Shown here: positions 36,215 to 49,131 of the stretch, in pieces
Layout: each line of letters starts with the position of its first letter
How positions within the stretch are numbered: the first letter of the stretch is position 1
Source of the DNA: Aquanectria penicillioides
Taxonomy: Eukaryota > Ascomycota > Sordariomycetes > Hypocreales > Nectriaceae
DNA: 64,000 nt
Direction of reading: 5' to 3'
NCBI GenBank assembly: GCA_003415625.1
Contig: PYIU01000004.1
Location: forward strand, 2,976,001 to 3,040,000
Notes under the pieces: model-generated
The model's database searches: none
Told to the model about the DNA's origin: nothing
The model's input: only the letters and a program-made list of their open reading frames with translations
Translations under genes and position numbers: made by a program

Positions 36215-38256
36215 ATGTTGCGCCACGGCATGCTGGGTGCCTCAAGGGCAGCCGCCCGTCCTCACCCAGCTCTCCGACACCGATTCGCCGCCCCGTCGGG
36301 CCCCTCGAATAGCCGACTGCAGTCTGGAGGGCCCTTCCAGCAGATGCGACCCCCGTCCCCCGCCGAGCTTGGCGCTCCCAAGGTCGCTAAGGAATACCGC
36401 CGTGGCCGGCGGTGGGCGCGGCGTCTAGTCATTATCTCTGCGGTCGGCGGAACAGTCTACCTGGTGGACCGACAGCTTTATGCAGGCGGCTTTGCACGCT
36501 CGGTGCGAACGTTTGGCACCGGCCTGCTCGTCGCCTTCGATTACAAGCTCAACTTCCGGCCGGAGCCGTTGACGGGGGGACGGTCCAGGACCTCCACATG
36601 CGTAATGCCGAGCGACTGTTCCACCTCCTCCGAGCCAACGGTGGACTATACCTCAAGATTGGCCAGGCCATTGCCATGCAGAGCGCCGTGCTACCACCCG
36701 AGTTTCAGAAGATGTTTGGGCGTATGTTCGACGACGCGCCGCAGGATGACTGGAAGGATGTCGAAGCCGTGATCCGGGAGGATTTCGGCGGCAAGAGCAT
36801 CGAGGAGGTCTTTGGTGTCAGCTTTACTGGAAAGGAGGAATGGGCTTGATGGAAAGGAAGGCTCGGGCCAGTGCCAGTGTTGCTCAGGTTCACTGGGCGA
36901 AGCTACCAGACGGGCGAGAGGTTGCTATCAAGATCCAGAAGCGGGAGATTGCCAAGCAGATTTCATGGGATCTATGGGCGTTCCAGTGCGTATTTCCTTG
37001 CCTACAACTTCAGGAAGCCTCCTCCAATGCTAACATATCGACAGAACCGTGACCTGGATCTACTCTAAATGGTTCGACCTCCCACTGTACACACTCGTGC
37101 CCTTCATCACGGAACGACTCGAGCTCGAGACGGACTTCCTCAACGAGGCTAAGAATTCGGAGACGATGCGAAACCTCGTCAACTCGGAAAGGAGCCTTAA
37201 GGGCCGCGTCTACGTGCCGACAGTTTATTCCGAGTTCACTACAAAGCGAGTCCTAGTTACAGAGTGGATTGAAGGTGTACGGCTCTGGGACAAGAAGGCC
37301 ATGACATCGAGGTGGCTCGGAGGGTACGGAAACGGCTCTCCCGGTGCCGGTGCCCCGCTGCCCCCCATCAACATGGCTAAGGCCCGGACGGAGCTCCGGA
37401 CCCGGCCGTACAACGAGAAGATCAAGCCGGAGCGGCAGGAGTGGCGGGGCCGACGGGGTCGAGGTGGCCTCGGCCTCTCAACCAAGGAGGTCATGACAAC
37501 CATGGTGGACCTGTTCTCGGCGCAAATCTTCAAGTGGGGAGTCGTTCACTGCGACCCGCACCCAGGCAACATCTTCATCCGACGTATGCCCAATGGCCGG
37601 GCTGAGCTGGTGCTCATCGACCACGGCCTGTACGTGTACATGTCCCAGAAGTTCCGGCATGAGTACGGCACCTTTTGGAAGGCACTCATGACGTTTGACA
37701 ATAAGACCATCTCACATATCACGGAGGAGTGGGGCATAAAGGCAGCCGACTTGTTCGCTAGCGCTACGCTGATGCGCCCTACGACGGCGGCGACTCGTCG
37801 ACGCGGGACAGCTTCATGCAGGAGCTCGAAGGTAAAACTCCTGCGGAGCGACACTACGCTATGCAGCAGCGGATGAAGCAGGGGATCCGTGAGATGCTGG
37901 CGGACGAGGAGAAGTGGCCCAAGGAGCTCATCTTCATCGGGCGCAACATGCGCATCGTCCAGGGGAACAACCAGTACCTCGGGTCGCCGGTGAACCGCAT
38001 CAAGATGATGGGCGAATGGGCGAGCCGCAGTTTATTCGAGGACCCCAACGTGCCGTGGGCGCAGCGCCTGCAGAACCGCTGGCGCCACCTCCTGTTCAAG
38101 ACAGTCATGACGGTGACGGACGTCATCTTCTACGCCTTCAAGCTGCGTCAGTGGCTGGGCATGGGCGGCGGCATGGAGGACGAGATGGAGAAGCGCATGA
38201 AGGATGTTGCGCAGGACTTTGGCATTGAGCTGCAGCACGAGGTGTTTGAGGGATGA
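36215..38256 (+). CDS. UbiB/ABC1 family atypical kinase, ADCK1/Mcp2-like, three one-base frame breaks
   Basis: Mitochondrial UbiB-family protein; relatives act in coenzyme Q and lipid homeostasis. Exons 36215-36985 and 37045-38256 (intron donor GTGCGT). The N-terminus is Arg/Ala-rich like a mitochondrial presequence, then one membrane segment (LVIISAVGGTVYLVD). Core motifs are present: LYLKIGQAIAMQSA (the KxGQ motif), ARASASVAQVHWA with VAIKIQKR, VVHCDPHPGN as catalytic loop and LIDHGLY. FDDAPQDDW and the C-terminal MKDVAQDFG fit the ADCK1 branch rather than Coq8. The frame slips by one base at the six-G run 36574-36579, near 36835-36841 and at the C run 37777-37779. Adding one base at each gives exactly 661 aa. 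A Gly/Pro/Arg-rich insert sits at about 400-440 between the two kinase lobes. The breaks are more likely under-called homopolymers than a dead gene, because everything between is conserved. Confidence 0.9.
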
Positions 38257-39855
38257 GAGCGATGACGACGCCGAGACGGTTCTTACGGCCTCCCCCCCTT
38301 TCCTCTCGCACTTCCTAGCGAGACAGCTTTTTTTTTCATTTTTTTTTCATGACGGCAAAGATATCCCCAATTCTTGCATGTATTTGTACCGTATAGACCC
38401 CATCGCTCCTCTGTACAAAAAGAAAAAGTAGTGGGTATTGTACAAGATAGATAGAGATGATGGATGGGCTGGGCATCCTTTCTTTCTTTGGTTGGCAGAG
38501 GCGTCATGGGAACTAGCTTCAGCATAGAGCCGCATGAGCAATAGGCACAGAGGGAAAAAAAAAATACAACAACACCACACCGATTATGATTACTACTTTA
38601 CGGACGTTCACCCAAAGTACCGGGACACCCGAGGGACGGGGGGAGGAGAGAGAGACAAGGCATGATCGTCATCTCCCCACTGCGGATGACAGCTATCAAA
38701 GTGAAACTGCCCACAAGCATGCAAGGCGAAATGTTTGATTTGGGCTAGAGGTTCACTCTCTCAGCTCCGAAATCACTGATGCTATTTCGGGAGACGGCAA
38801 AATGCAGTGGTTTCACCGGGGCGGAAAAGAAGAAAGATGAAGAAAAAAAACACATTCATCATGCCGTTCCACGGTGAAACACGACAAAGATTGCTTGCCG
38901 ACGGGCCGCAGCACGTATGAGATATAGTTAGTTGCACGAGATGGGAGCATCGCTGAAGGACAGACCCTCCCCCCCCCGTAGTCGGTGAGGCTGCACTGCA
39001 CGGCTTGCAGGGCATAACAGTAGGACGATGCACAAAGCAAGCAGGCAAATTAGGCCACTTGGGGGTGGACACGTTTGAATGGGAGGGGGTCAACGAACCC
39101 ACTGGCCAAAGCAAGAGATGGGCGTCGATGTCGATTGCGTGCGGGTTTGGGGAAGGGGGGGGGGGTTTCGTTTCGTTTCACATCCAGATCTAAAGTCTCG
39201 CGTCACTGGCGGCGGCAGGGTTTTGCCTCCAGAGGTGTCATGAGCCGTAGAGCCACAAATGGGCCAACCAGGTACGATGGGGATGAGGAATACGAACCAA
39301 GACAAAAGCGGGCGGATGCGTGTCTGCGGGAGTGAGATGGCCAGGTGGAGGCGTGGAGAGAGCGAGAGATCCGCCCGCCGACAGTTGGGCGATCGATTGC
39401 TTAGTTAGGATGACTACGGATACTGCATGTACCAGTTCTCATGTAAAGCGGGCAAAAGAGCACCGTCACCTCTGTGGCTCCAACTACGGACACCAACGTT
39501 TCACTCCAGTGTGAAGCGAAGCGGCTGGGGGTTGTTGAAACCAGAGGAAGATGCGAGGCACTAAAGTTGGGGCCGGGGAGGGACCGGGGCGGGGGGGGGG
39601 GGATTAATTGATTAATTGACGACGGGGACCAGCAAGGGGAACCTGCAATTTCAATTTCAGCAAGCAGCGTATGGAGTAAAAAAGATTATTCCCATTCTGA
39701 CACCAGGGGAGAATGTAGGTATCCAGAACAAATGCTCCATGCCTACCTAGGTAGCTGGGTAGGTAGGTAGGTAGGCAGGCAGGCAAGGTACGTAGTATGA
39801 TGCAAATAGGGGAGCAACGAGCGCGCGGGGAGTGGCGCCAGGAGCATGCTACGTT

Positions 39856-39881
39856 AAAAAAAAAAAAAAAAAAAAAAAAAA
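39856..39881. repeat. 26-base A homopolymer
   Basis: An uninterrupted A run in gene-free DNA; a second A run lies 145 bases downstream. Confidence 0.85.
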
Positions 39882-40026
39882 GCCTGTAGTTGCAAGGGAC
39901 AAGTGTACTAGGAGACGTGGAGATGTAGAGACATGTCATCATCGAAGAAGAATCAGTTCAGAGCGACACGTGGTGGGGTGGATGAGGTGCAGGTCGCAGT
40001 GGTGGCGGCCAAGACAACAACCACGG

Positions 40027-40049
40027 AAAAAAAAAAAAAAAAAAAAAAA
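40027..40049. repeat. 23-base A homopolymer
   Basis: An uninterrupted A run following ACCACGG, ending in an A/G-rich tract to about 40150. Confidence 0.85.
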
Positions 40050-42899
40050 GAAGAGAAATTGTTCCAGAATGCTGGAGAAAAGCGGTGGGAGGATACAGAA
40101 AAACAAAAACAGGAAAGATAAAAACAAAGAAAGAAGAGAACAACTGAAGGCCGAATCCAATCAGCCTTGGTGGGTAAGACGCCAGCGAATGCAGATGCAA
40201 GTGCGATGTGGATGCGTCGAGGCGTGGAGTGTGCTGGAGCTGGCGCTGATCTTGCAAGGTCCAGGCCGTGAATCCCTCACGGGCACCTACACACAAAGGT
40301 CACTGAATAACACAGGCCGCCCATGGGCTGCGTTTGGGGTGCCCACTGGATGCGCTGGCTAACAACGCACCGGATCGCGGCGGTGGTATGTAGGATGAGT
40401 GGCGTCTGAGAACAAGAAAATGTCCGAATGGGGCGAGGCTAGCGCATCCGGGCAGTGAGAGTGCGCTCTGATGGATTGAAGTCGACAGATCAGAGACCAC
40501 GGCCAGGATACACTGCCGGCAGAGGAAACATTGAATCGCCTGCATTAGTGAAGCCAGGTCATCGATAGGCCGTGTTTCTTGAAGCATGGGATTGGGCTAG
40601 GTAGTGGCGGAAACGAATGGCACCTTGGTGGTGGTGGTGATAATAATTGTCGGTTATTATGACTACCTTCTTACCTACATACCTACGTACCTAATGATTT
40701 TTGTAGCGGAGCAGCTGTTCCTGTAGAGCGACTCCAGTGCATCTCTCCAAAGAACGTACCATGGTCATGGTATCTCATTGCCTGCCAGCTTTTTTTTTTT
40801 GGCTCTCGTCTGAACTGCCGGGTGTTCGTCCACAGCTCGCCATGTCCGGTTCCGGAATAGCGGGCTGGGGCACCATTTGCTGGAGGAGCTGCGCATTGGA
40901 ATTGTGGTAGCTGGAGCGGATACGGGTGGAGCAAGGTAATACCGGTACCTGCAGAAGCGTGTCCCAGTTTGGTGGAGAGCGGATCAAGCAGGAAGGATTT
41001 AAAAAGAGGGCTGAAGGCGTTCGACGGGCGATCGCTCTCTTACTTGATTGATGAAACGGGAGGATGAGAGCAGCGCCATCACAGGTATCCGCTGACATAT
41101 GTCATCGTCAAGTAACAGATGAAAACCAAAAAAGGACATCTCCGCATATAGTAGCACTGGCCGAGACGGTCTGCGCAGTGGTAGGCACCATCGTAGTGCT
41201 ATCCGTATGGTAGCGGTTCTTGCACGGAGGGACGTCGTGGCTCAAATTGGCTGGGGACCGAGCACCCCGGCTTAGTGTGTTTTGTCTCTCGCCTGGCGAC
41301 TTGACCGGGGTTCACCTTCTTCGAGAGAGACACAACTGACGGAGGCGGGCGGCTGCTCCGATAATTCAACATCCAATGTCGGTTTCCGTTCAGGCGTCGC
41401 TCACGAGAGCGGTAGCGGCGGCCCCGAAGCCGTGATTCATTGACCATGTGCGTGACCCCCTTTTACTGCTTCGTTTTTTGGGGGTTACGTGGTGGTGCAT
41501 GCAGCAGGTGGAGTTGGAGAGAAGTTTGGAGGCGCCGCGGACGACGACGACGACGACAACGACAACGACAACGTCAACGATGAGTGCACTGCACCGCAGC
41601 CAGATCAGCGGAATGTGCGCACCACATCTCACCTGCCGAACGGGCGACAGCACCATGTGTGACTTGGACCCTGCGTCGATGGGGCCGTTTCCCACGCCCC
41701 AGGCCCCCCTATTAGTGCTTTAATGCTTTAACTGTCTTAGTGCGCTTGGGCCCCCCCAGCAAGCCCAGCTCTAGTGAGCCAATGGCGCACCGTTGCTCCT
41801 TTTTTCACTTTCGTCAAGCTCCTGTTCTGCCCATCCGTTGTCGAAACCGATTCCTCTAGCCCCTGTGTTGGAGAGAGAAAGGATCGCTTTTGGACTGTTG
41901 GGTCTTGACGAAGATAGGACCGGATTGCGAGGCGAAAAACGACTGATGGATGCGAAATGGAAGTGGCTGGCAACTCGCTCTGTCCGTTCCGTCTTCTCTT
42001 ATTGACTAGGCCGCGTTGTGCGGCCCTCTTTAGGTACCACCTACCAGGTACTCCCTAACTTAGGTACCTACTACCTTGGAAGCTAACAAAGATCCAGCAC
42101 CAAGGAAAAAAAAGCCCCGAGACCGACACCGTTCCGGCGGCGGCCTGTTGTACATGCGCACATCGATCCATCCTCTCCTCGATACTCTGTAGTGCCGTAC
42201 CTGTAGCACCGTGTCCGGCTTTATGTCTTGGGAGACAATGTGCTCCATCTGTATTGTCAACCCCTGGATGGTTCGGGATTCGGTGCGTCTCCCACACGCT
42301 CTCTCTCAACCCACGCCCACATTGTGAGTCGGCGTTCCCCCCCCCTTGATCTCTTCGTTCGCTGTTTTTAGTCTCTCTCCCCTCTCCTTATTCGTGCTGT
42401 GCCTACCGTGCCAACCGTGCCTACCGTGCCTCCTGTACGTGTGTGCCGCTCTCCTCCTGGAACCACCCACACCACACCTCGCGAGCGCAGCTACATCCCC
42501 CTCGTCCTCCAATTACCGTTGATGGCTGGTCACCCATTTGCATTTTCTCTGCCCTCCTTCTGCTTGACTAACCCCCTTCTCCTGTTCCGGTTTCCTGTTC
42601 CTGTCCCTGTTGCTGTTACCGGTCCCAGATTCCAGAACCTGGCTGCCGTTGTTCTCTATCGCCGCCCATGGACTGATGGTTATTGATCCACTGACTAACT
42701 GAGTTGACTTGAATCACAGGCGGGTTCATCTTTAGCCTGCCTTTTTTGTTGTTCCTTTCGGGAACCACTTCTCGTTTCTTTTTGCTTAGGTATGCTTTCT
42801 TTTTTTATAATTTTTTTTTTGAGTTGACGCCTCCCGTTCCGGCCAAAGTTTGGCTTGCCCATTGAAAGCCGTATCGCATCGCATTGCATCACATCACAT

Positions 42900-43868
42900 T
42901 ACATCGCAACGCATCGCATGCTATTGTTGCGATCCCGCATCCAGGATTCAACCTTCATTTGACCTTGTCCATCAAATCCAGCCAATCATCCACGTCAACC
43001 CCCCCGAAACCCACTCGACCTGGTCTCCCCTGTAAACGCAAACGCGGCCGCACTTCCTTGGTCCGACGCCCACACATCAATTTCCATCTCGTCTCCAAGT
43101 CAGTCACAGACCACGCCCAAGAGGCACAGAGATCAAAAGCAAGGTCACCCATCCTTTCATCCATCAAATCCCATCCTCGGGAGGACACCCTGCGCACCGA
43201 GCCTCAACTGCAACGCGCCTTTCATCAATCCGCCAGGTCTAGGCGCTCGCTCTCCTTCCCCACCACTCTCTCACACAGCTCACGCAGCTCAAACACCTTG
43301 ACACGCTCACACGCCGCTGCCCATTTCTCTTCTCCACACGAACTTTGGCTACGGCGCCGGCCCTCCTGAATCGCGTCTCGACTAACCTGTGGCTGATCTG
43401 AGCTTGCTGCAAGTCGACCTTTCCGCGCCTTCACATCGCTCCATCGTCCATCACCTATTACCTATCGTCCATCGCCCATCGCCCATCGCCCATCACCGTC
43501 GCCTCTTTCTTGTCGTCGCTAACCCCCCGTTTTCCCCAACGCCGCCTTGTGGCTCTGGAGCCGTTTGACCATCCGCATCCACTCACCACACCCCCCTCCC
43601 CATCGACTCCCATCGACCCGCCGTCGTCCGTCTTTTTTTGACATCGTCCGTCTTGCGCTGCGCTGCGCTTGTCGCCTTCGCACAGCCTTCTCCGTGTCTT
43701 CTCAACCCGTTCCTGCCCCGTCCCATCCATCCAACACCCCCCCCGTCGGGCTTGTCCCCACCGTCACCCATCAATCTACCCTCCACACCTCCTCCCGCCC
43801 GTTAATGCCCTTAGGGCCTTCCCCCCCTCGTTGCGATTCTTTCCCTTTCATGATACTTTCCTCAAAGT
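42900..43868 (+). promoter_or_regulatory. C-rich leader region upstream of the septin gene
   Basis: Long CCATCGCCCATCGCC-type and CCACACC-type tracts run up to the start codon at 43869. This resembles the leader in front of the bZIP gene. The transcription start is unknown. Confidence 0.4.
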
Positions 43869-45510
43869 ATGGACACGCAGCCTCGTCGAACAAGCTTCGG
43901 AATGTTGCTACGACGCAGTAAGAGCGGTGATTTGGGCAAGGGCGGCCGCAAAGCCCAGGCCATTAGAGAGGCCGAACTTGAACGCCAGCGCCTTGCCGCC
44001 ATCCCCCAAAGCTGCCCGAGTTCGCGAACCACACCGAGCAGCTTTCCAAGTCGTTTGGTGCCGACCTTCGTCCCGAGTCGCCCGCAAACATCCCGCGAAC
44101 CTCAAACGTCAGCAGCATTCGCCCATCCATCGACCAACCTCGCAACTACGGCGTGGCCGTCCCCGTTCCTCCCATGCCTAACGGCGGCTTTGACCCCTAC
44201 GCCAGGACCGAGAGCATGACGCACCGCGGCCGCTACAGCTATGCCAGCAGCGCCGTCAGCGCCGTCAACAGCCCTCGACGCGTTCGTAGGCGCAAGGATC
44301 CCACCCCGTTGAAGTATGTCCATTCTCCGTGCAATTCCCTGATCTCCTGACACTGCGGGACTCTTTGTATGGCGCCTTGATCCCATTCGTACTGACCAAT
44401 TGTTTTCAACATTTCAGCATCCTCATCATTGGTTCTCGCGGCTCTGGCAAGACGTCGTTCCTTGAGTTCTTGAAGACCGCTCTTGCCCTTCCCGCCAAGA
44501 AGCGAGCTAAGAAGCCCGAAGACGAATTCATTCCCGAGCGAACCCCCTCGGGCAATTTTGTCCCCCAATACCTCGAAACCGAAATCGATGGCGAACGAGT
44601 TGGCCTGACCCTCTGGGACTCCGAAGGCCTGGAGAAGAATGTGGTCGATCTTCAGCTTAGGGAGATGACGGCCTTCCTGGAGAGCAAGTTTGAAGAGACA
44701 TTTGCTGAGGAGATGAAGGTCGTGCGATCGCCTGGCGTACAGGATACTCACATTCATGCTGCCTTCCTTATCCTTGACCCTGCCCGTCTCGATCGTAATG
44801 TGGCATCCGCTAGGAACTTGGCTGCCAATGGCCAGAACGGTCACCGTGGCCCCGAAACTCGCGTTGTTGGTAGCCTTGATGAAGACCTCGACCTCCAGGT
44901 CTTGCGTGCGCTCCAAGGCAAGACGACAGTCATTCCTGTCATTTCCAAGGCGGACACGATCACCACCAAGCACATGAATGTCCTCAAGAGGAGCGTCTGG
45001 GACAACCTCAAGAAGTCTGGCCTGGACCCATTGGAGGCCCTCGGTCTCGATGATGACGATAGTGACCGAATTGCCGAAGAAGATGAGAGCGATGATGAAG
45101 ATGCTTATCACAGCCGAGCTGGTGCTGAGACCCCAGAGGGTCACGACCTTCCTATCCAGGGCAACCGGGACTCTACCGCGGCCTCGCCCGATTCCAGGCA
45201 TTCGAAACGGCTGTCTACTCACTCCATTCGACGACACAAGGCCCAGGAAGAAACCAAGGACGAGGAGACGCCCTTCCTGCCCCTCTCAATCATCAGCCCG
45301 GATCTGTATGAGCCCAATGTTATCGGCCGACAGTTCCCCTGGGGATTCGCCGATCCCTACAATGAGGAGCATTGCGATTTCCAGCGTCTCAAGGAGGCTG
45401 TCTTCAGTGAGTGGCGCGCCGAGTTGCGCGAGGCCAGCAGGGAGCAGTGGTATGAAGGATGGAGGACGAGCAGGCTCAAGCAGAGGGATCTTCCCTACCG
45501 TCACCGATAA
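43869..45510 (+). CDS. aspE: AspE-type septin (P-loop GTPase), one-base frame break
   Basis: Septin of the filament-forming GTPase family at septa and the hyphal cortex; the AspE group is specific to filamentous fungi. Exons 43869-44313 and 44418-45510, phase 2. The N-terminal 130 residues are basic and disordered (RRTSFGMLLRRSKSGDLGKG). G1 reads GSRGSGKTS right after the splice; the G3 position is WDSEG and G4 is SKAD, as in septins. An acidic DDDDSDRIAEEDESDDED insert follows in the second half of the G domain. The C-terminus (SEWRAELREASREQWYEGW) is short, without a long coiled coil, as in the AspE group. The frame slips at the five-C run 44003-44007; one more C joins RLAA to the PPKLPEFANHTEQ frame and gives exactly 512 aa. 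The septin call rests on the G motifs and the C-terminal half; the AspE assignment is inferred. Confidence 0.85.
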
Positions 45511-46901
45511 GTGATTTGCAAAAGTAGGGAGAACGCAGCCCATGCAGGGGTAATGGGCACATTCCTTTGTGTTGAGTGTGCTTGCTTTTCCAACCCGCCC
45601 ACACTCACGCTCTCTCGAATTCAACGGATACCCTCTACGACACGCGAAAGCCGCAGCATTCAATCGCGGTTTTTTTTTTCCTTTTCTTTGATTCTCAACT
45701 AGCTTTCATGTCAACCAGTTTCGGAAACTCTGCAGCATACCCCTTCTGTCTTTTTTTTTGTGTTACAGTTATAGTCCAGTTCTGATGGCCCACGAGGAGG
45801 AGGCGGGACGCTCCGAGGCGAAATGACGATTTTGAAAAGGTGTTGTGTCCACTCAGCTTCTCACAACTGAAACCGCAGGTGAGACATGCGAGCAACTGGG
45901 TCGAGAGCCTCACCAATGAGCCTCAAGGACTGGATTCAACACTTTTGAGCCCTCGCTGGGAACTCACTTCATTCGGCTCATGAATATTCCTTGATCAAAC
46001 CTCTTCTCTTTTTTTCTCTTTTATTTTCCCGACATTGGACCCGGATGGGTCGGCGTTTGTGTCAGCGACCTCAAAACCAAAAGAGAAGACTGATTTTCCT
46101 TCATTCACCATACAATCATTTCCCGCACTCCTTCAATCAACACACTGTGTTCTTTCCCCGTCCCTCTGTCATATCACGAGATAACCGGCGTTCCTGGCCC
46201 CTTCGCAGGCCTGAGGGTCCCAGTCCAGTGCCCGACCTCTCGACCTCGACCGTCCTGACGACCATATCAGAAAGCAAAGTGATGGGGCAGTAGGGGAAAT
46301 AGGAGGACACGACGAAAAGGAAAGAAATTAAACGGGCGAGGAAAAAAAAGAATGCAGGGAATGTATAAGAATATGTGCTGGTGCAGTTGTAGATTAGTGT
46401 CCGGGAGACGTCACTTTTTTTCTTTGTTGTCTTTTGTTAACAACTCCAAATCGATTTTTTTTTAACGTTTTTTACCTTTTTAAACATTAATTCTGGATGG
46501 ATCTCCTTGCGCATGTGCGTTGTCTTACGTTTCACACTGTCACAGTTCAACTATCCAGGTTATGATGAGGAACGACCGATAATTGGGGTATGGTGGACAA
46601 GATTGATAAATTGAATTGAGAATCTGCTCGTATGGCCCTCATTTATGTTCTCATTGCTCATCGCTTCCTCCCTTTTCAAAGAGATCACCATCCTTTCCCC
46701 ATCGCAGACAATTTGTAACCGTTTAGTCTTCCTCCTGTAAGAAGGGTATCGAACAACATGACATCGCTAGCATAGTATTTCCGAGAGAAGAAAGCATCAT
46801 AATAAGAAAATGAAAGAATAACACTGCGGACGTGAACGCTGGATCGGATCCAAGAAAGTAAAAAGACATATTCATGGTGATGCCGTTCCTGGGCTGCTCT
46901 G
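45511..46901. other. Convergent intergenic region
   Basis: 3' flanks of the septin and Myb genes. It is A/T-rich with several T runs (45670, 45752, 46000, 46458). I see no gene. Confidence 0.5.
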
Positions 46902-49131
46902 CTAGCCTTGAAAATGGCGGGCATATTCGGTGTTGATAGCTCTGCCGTCTAGATCAATATCTGATTCCTTGCGATAAGGGTTTTTGCCTAGACTCATAAG
47001 GCGATCAATTTCCTTTTTGCCAAGAGCGACCAGATCGAAACATGGGGGTAAGGTTGCGTCAGTCATGAGGTAGTCGACTTTCATGTTGCGAGCTTTATCA
47101 CGGTAGGCCTGCTGGTTGCGCGGGTATTCGAACTTATCGTTATCATTATGCTCGATGGCAGCCCAGGCAGCGTGTCGATCCCTGATCAACTGGAGGAGGA
47201 GTGTACTGTCGGCGTGGGACCAAACCTGACGCTGCTTAGTGGCTGAAGAGTATTGGAAACGAGATTGTTGAGATATTTGTATCTTTGCCCTCCTGAGGTT
47301 TTCAAAGTCTGCCTGAGAGGGCTGGGAGAGCTGTGGAAGTTGCGATGAGCGAGAGAGTGTTGGAGGGTTGGAAGCGGAGCCAGATGGGGCAGGAACTGAA
47401 GGCTCAGGGATCGGCTCGTGTTCGATAATGCGGGGTCTTTTCGGGGCCGGGAGCGATGAAGCAATGGCTGCTCGCTTACCCTTATCAACTGGGCGAGTGT
47501 CGGTTTCAAAAATATCGTCGTCGTCGCCCTCGTCCTCCTCTTCATGGACAAATGGGTCGCGTGCTCTCTTGGTGGCTGCTTTGCCTTGCAGTACAAGTGT
47601 CGATGCCGGAGGCAGTGGCGATTCTAACAATCTAGCGTTTGCGTGCTGTTGATAGTCAAGAGGCGCCTTTGCTGGAGGCAGAACTTGCTGATTTGATGGG
47701 GGAGCCAAAGCATTCCCCCGATTTTTGCTATTAATATAGGTAATAGACCCTGGGTCAACAAAGAGAGAAGGTCTAAAATGAACGTGTCAGTACGCATTGC
47801 CGGAGGTGACAGGCAGACACTTACTCTTCCTCGCCGGTTCCGGCCCGGATGATAGGTTGGGATTCGGATGGAGCATCCCCTTGACTATCCTCGATCTCCT
47901 CTTCGGCATCCACAAACTCTTCAGGGTCCTGTGACTTTCTTGGGCGTCCTTGGCTACTCGATTCACCAAGCATGATGTAGTTGTTTGTAAGCCAAGAACG
48001 GATTTGTTCCAGCAAGCGCTCAAGAGGAAATATCTTCTTTAGCTCATGAACTCCAAATGTCTTCTTGTCCTTCTTGATGGCGGATAGAACTTTGGTAATT
48101 CTTTCCGAGCAAAGTTCCTCGAGTCGCTCATCGGAAACGCCTCCCAAGTCTTTGAATGGGCCTCTGAGAAAGCGGTCAAAATACTCCTCGCCTTCGGAGG
48201 GTTCGCAGAAAACCGAAGCAATTATTTCATGGACATTAGGCTTCCCTTCCAGGCTATTGAGAATCTCCATCAAGTACCAGGTGCGAATATCGAGGAGGAG
48301 TTCTGGATGCTGAAACATTTCTTCGGAGGTCACGAAGAGGGAAGGGAAAAATGAGTTGAATCGATCGAACAGAGGAAACGGATCCAAATCCTTCTGGGCT
48401 TCTAGAGTGATGACCTCCTCGAGTGCTGTTACCAGATTCGCACGAACAATGACCATTGCAGCGTTTTCAGCAACATCTTCACTCTCCCATATGTCAAATA
48501 CTTGAGCCCAGTCGATGAATGGAGACGTCTTATCTTCTTCGAAACTCTCCCGGACACTCACGAACGCCCGCTTCTTAATAGAAAGAAGGCCACGGAAGAC
48601 GGGGTCGCTGAAATCTGGGTTCTCAAGGCGTTGCATGAACTCCTGCGATGACGTAGCAAGATCAGGAATACTGAGCTCCATGATCTTATGCCTGGTAGCT
48701 TCTGCTTCCTGGTCAACACCGTTCTGAGCCTCCTCGTTGTCTGCCGCCTCCTCGGCTTCATCTTGTTCTCCATCATTTCCGCCAGAAGATACAGGGACCT
48801 CGTCTATTGCACGTAATTCTGAGGCTCTATCCTCTTCGTCCGCATCTGTTTCATCATCAGGTCTAGCTGGGATTGTCACAATACTTGCAATGCTAGCCTC
48901 ACGTTGAGTCGCGCGAGCGCCACGACGAGCAATGTTGTAAGATAGTGCACCCTGAGGTTTGGACCCTTCCGAGGCAGGGAATGAAGCCTGAGACTGGTTC
49001 GATCCACGCCCAACGCCACCTGGATCAGTTGTACCGGGAGTTGCTGTCCGACGAGTGTTGCGAGTCCCCCGCCGCGCTGGAGGCGCGGAGGCTGGAGGAT
49101 CCATACGTTTCCTCTTATTTCTGGTCTCCAT
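46902..49131 (-). CDS. Myb/SANT protein, Taz1/TRF-like telomere-binding candidate
   Basis: Exons 49131-47825 and 47772-46902, GT-AG, phase 2, giving 725 aa. The N-terminus is basic (METRNKRKRMDPP), then disordered and acidic to about 140. A helical domain with no recognised motif spans about 145-335 (FDIWESEDVAENAAMVIVRA, LLDIRTWYLMEILNSLEG) and sits where Taz1/TRF proteins have their dimerisation domain. A second disordered linker carries an acidic EEEDEGDDDD tract and a KRPR nuclear signal. A single C-terminal Myb-like domain (about 618-682) has QVWSHADSTLLLQLIRDRH, AAWAAIEH and a third helix KARNMKVDYLM. The order (N-terminal helical domain, linker, one C-terminal Myb) and length match S. 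pombe Taz1 (663 aa) and TRF proteins. The third helix departs from the strict VDLKDKWR telobox, so telomere binding is inferred. No frame breaks. Confidence 0.78.

Larger units (their letters stand above)
38257..43868. other. 5.6-kb gene-free region upstream of the septin gene
   Basis: No family-like frame or spliced gene was found. It holds long homopolymers (G run near 39590, A runs at 39856-39881 and 40027-40049), GTAGGTAG-type repeats near 39759 and ACGACG repeats near 41545. From about 42500 to 43868 the plus strand is C-rich and poor in ATG, as in a long leader of the next gene. Confidence 0.5.

Noticed and set aside
40027..40160. A-run followed by Lys-rich open frame as a small gene
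   Set aside because: The Lys-rich translation is just the A/G-rich tract; no start context or conservation signal.
44239..45237. Minus-strand frame of 332 codons opposite the septin gene
   Set aside because: Long only because the septin gene has biased third positions; the sense strand holds the GTPase motifs.
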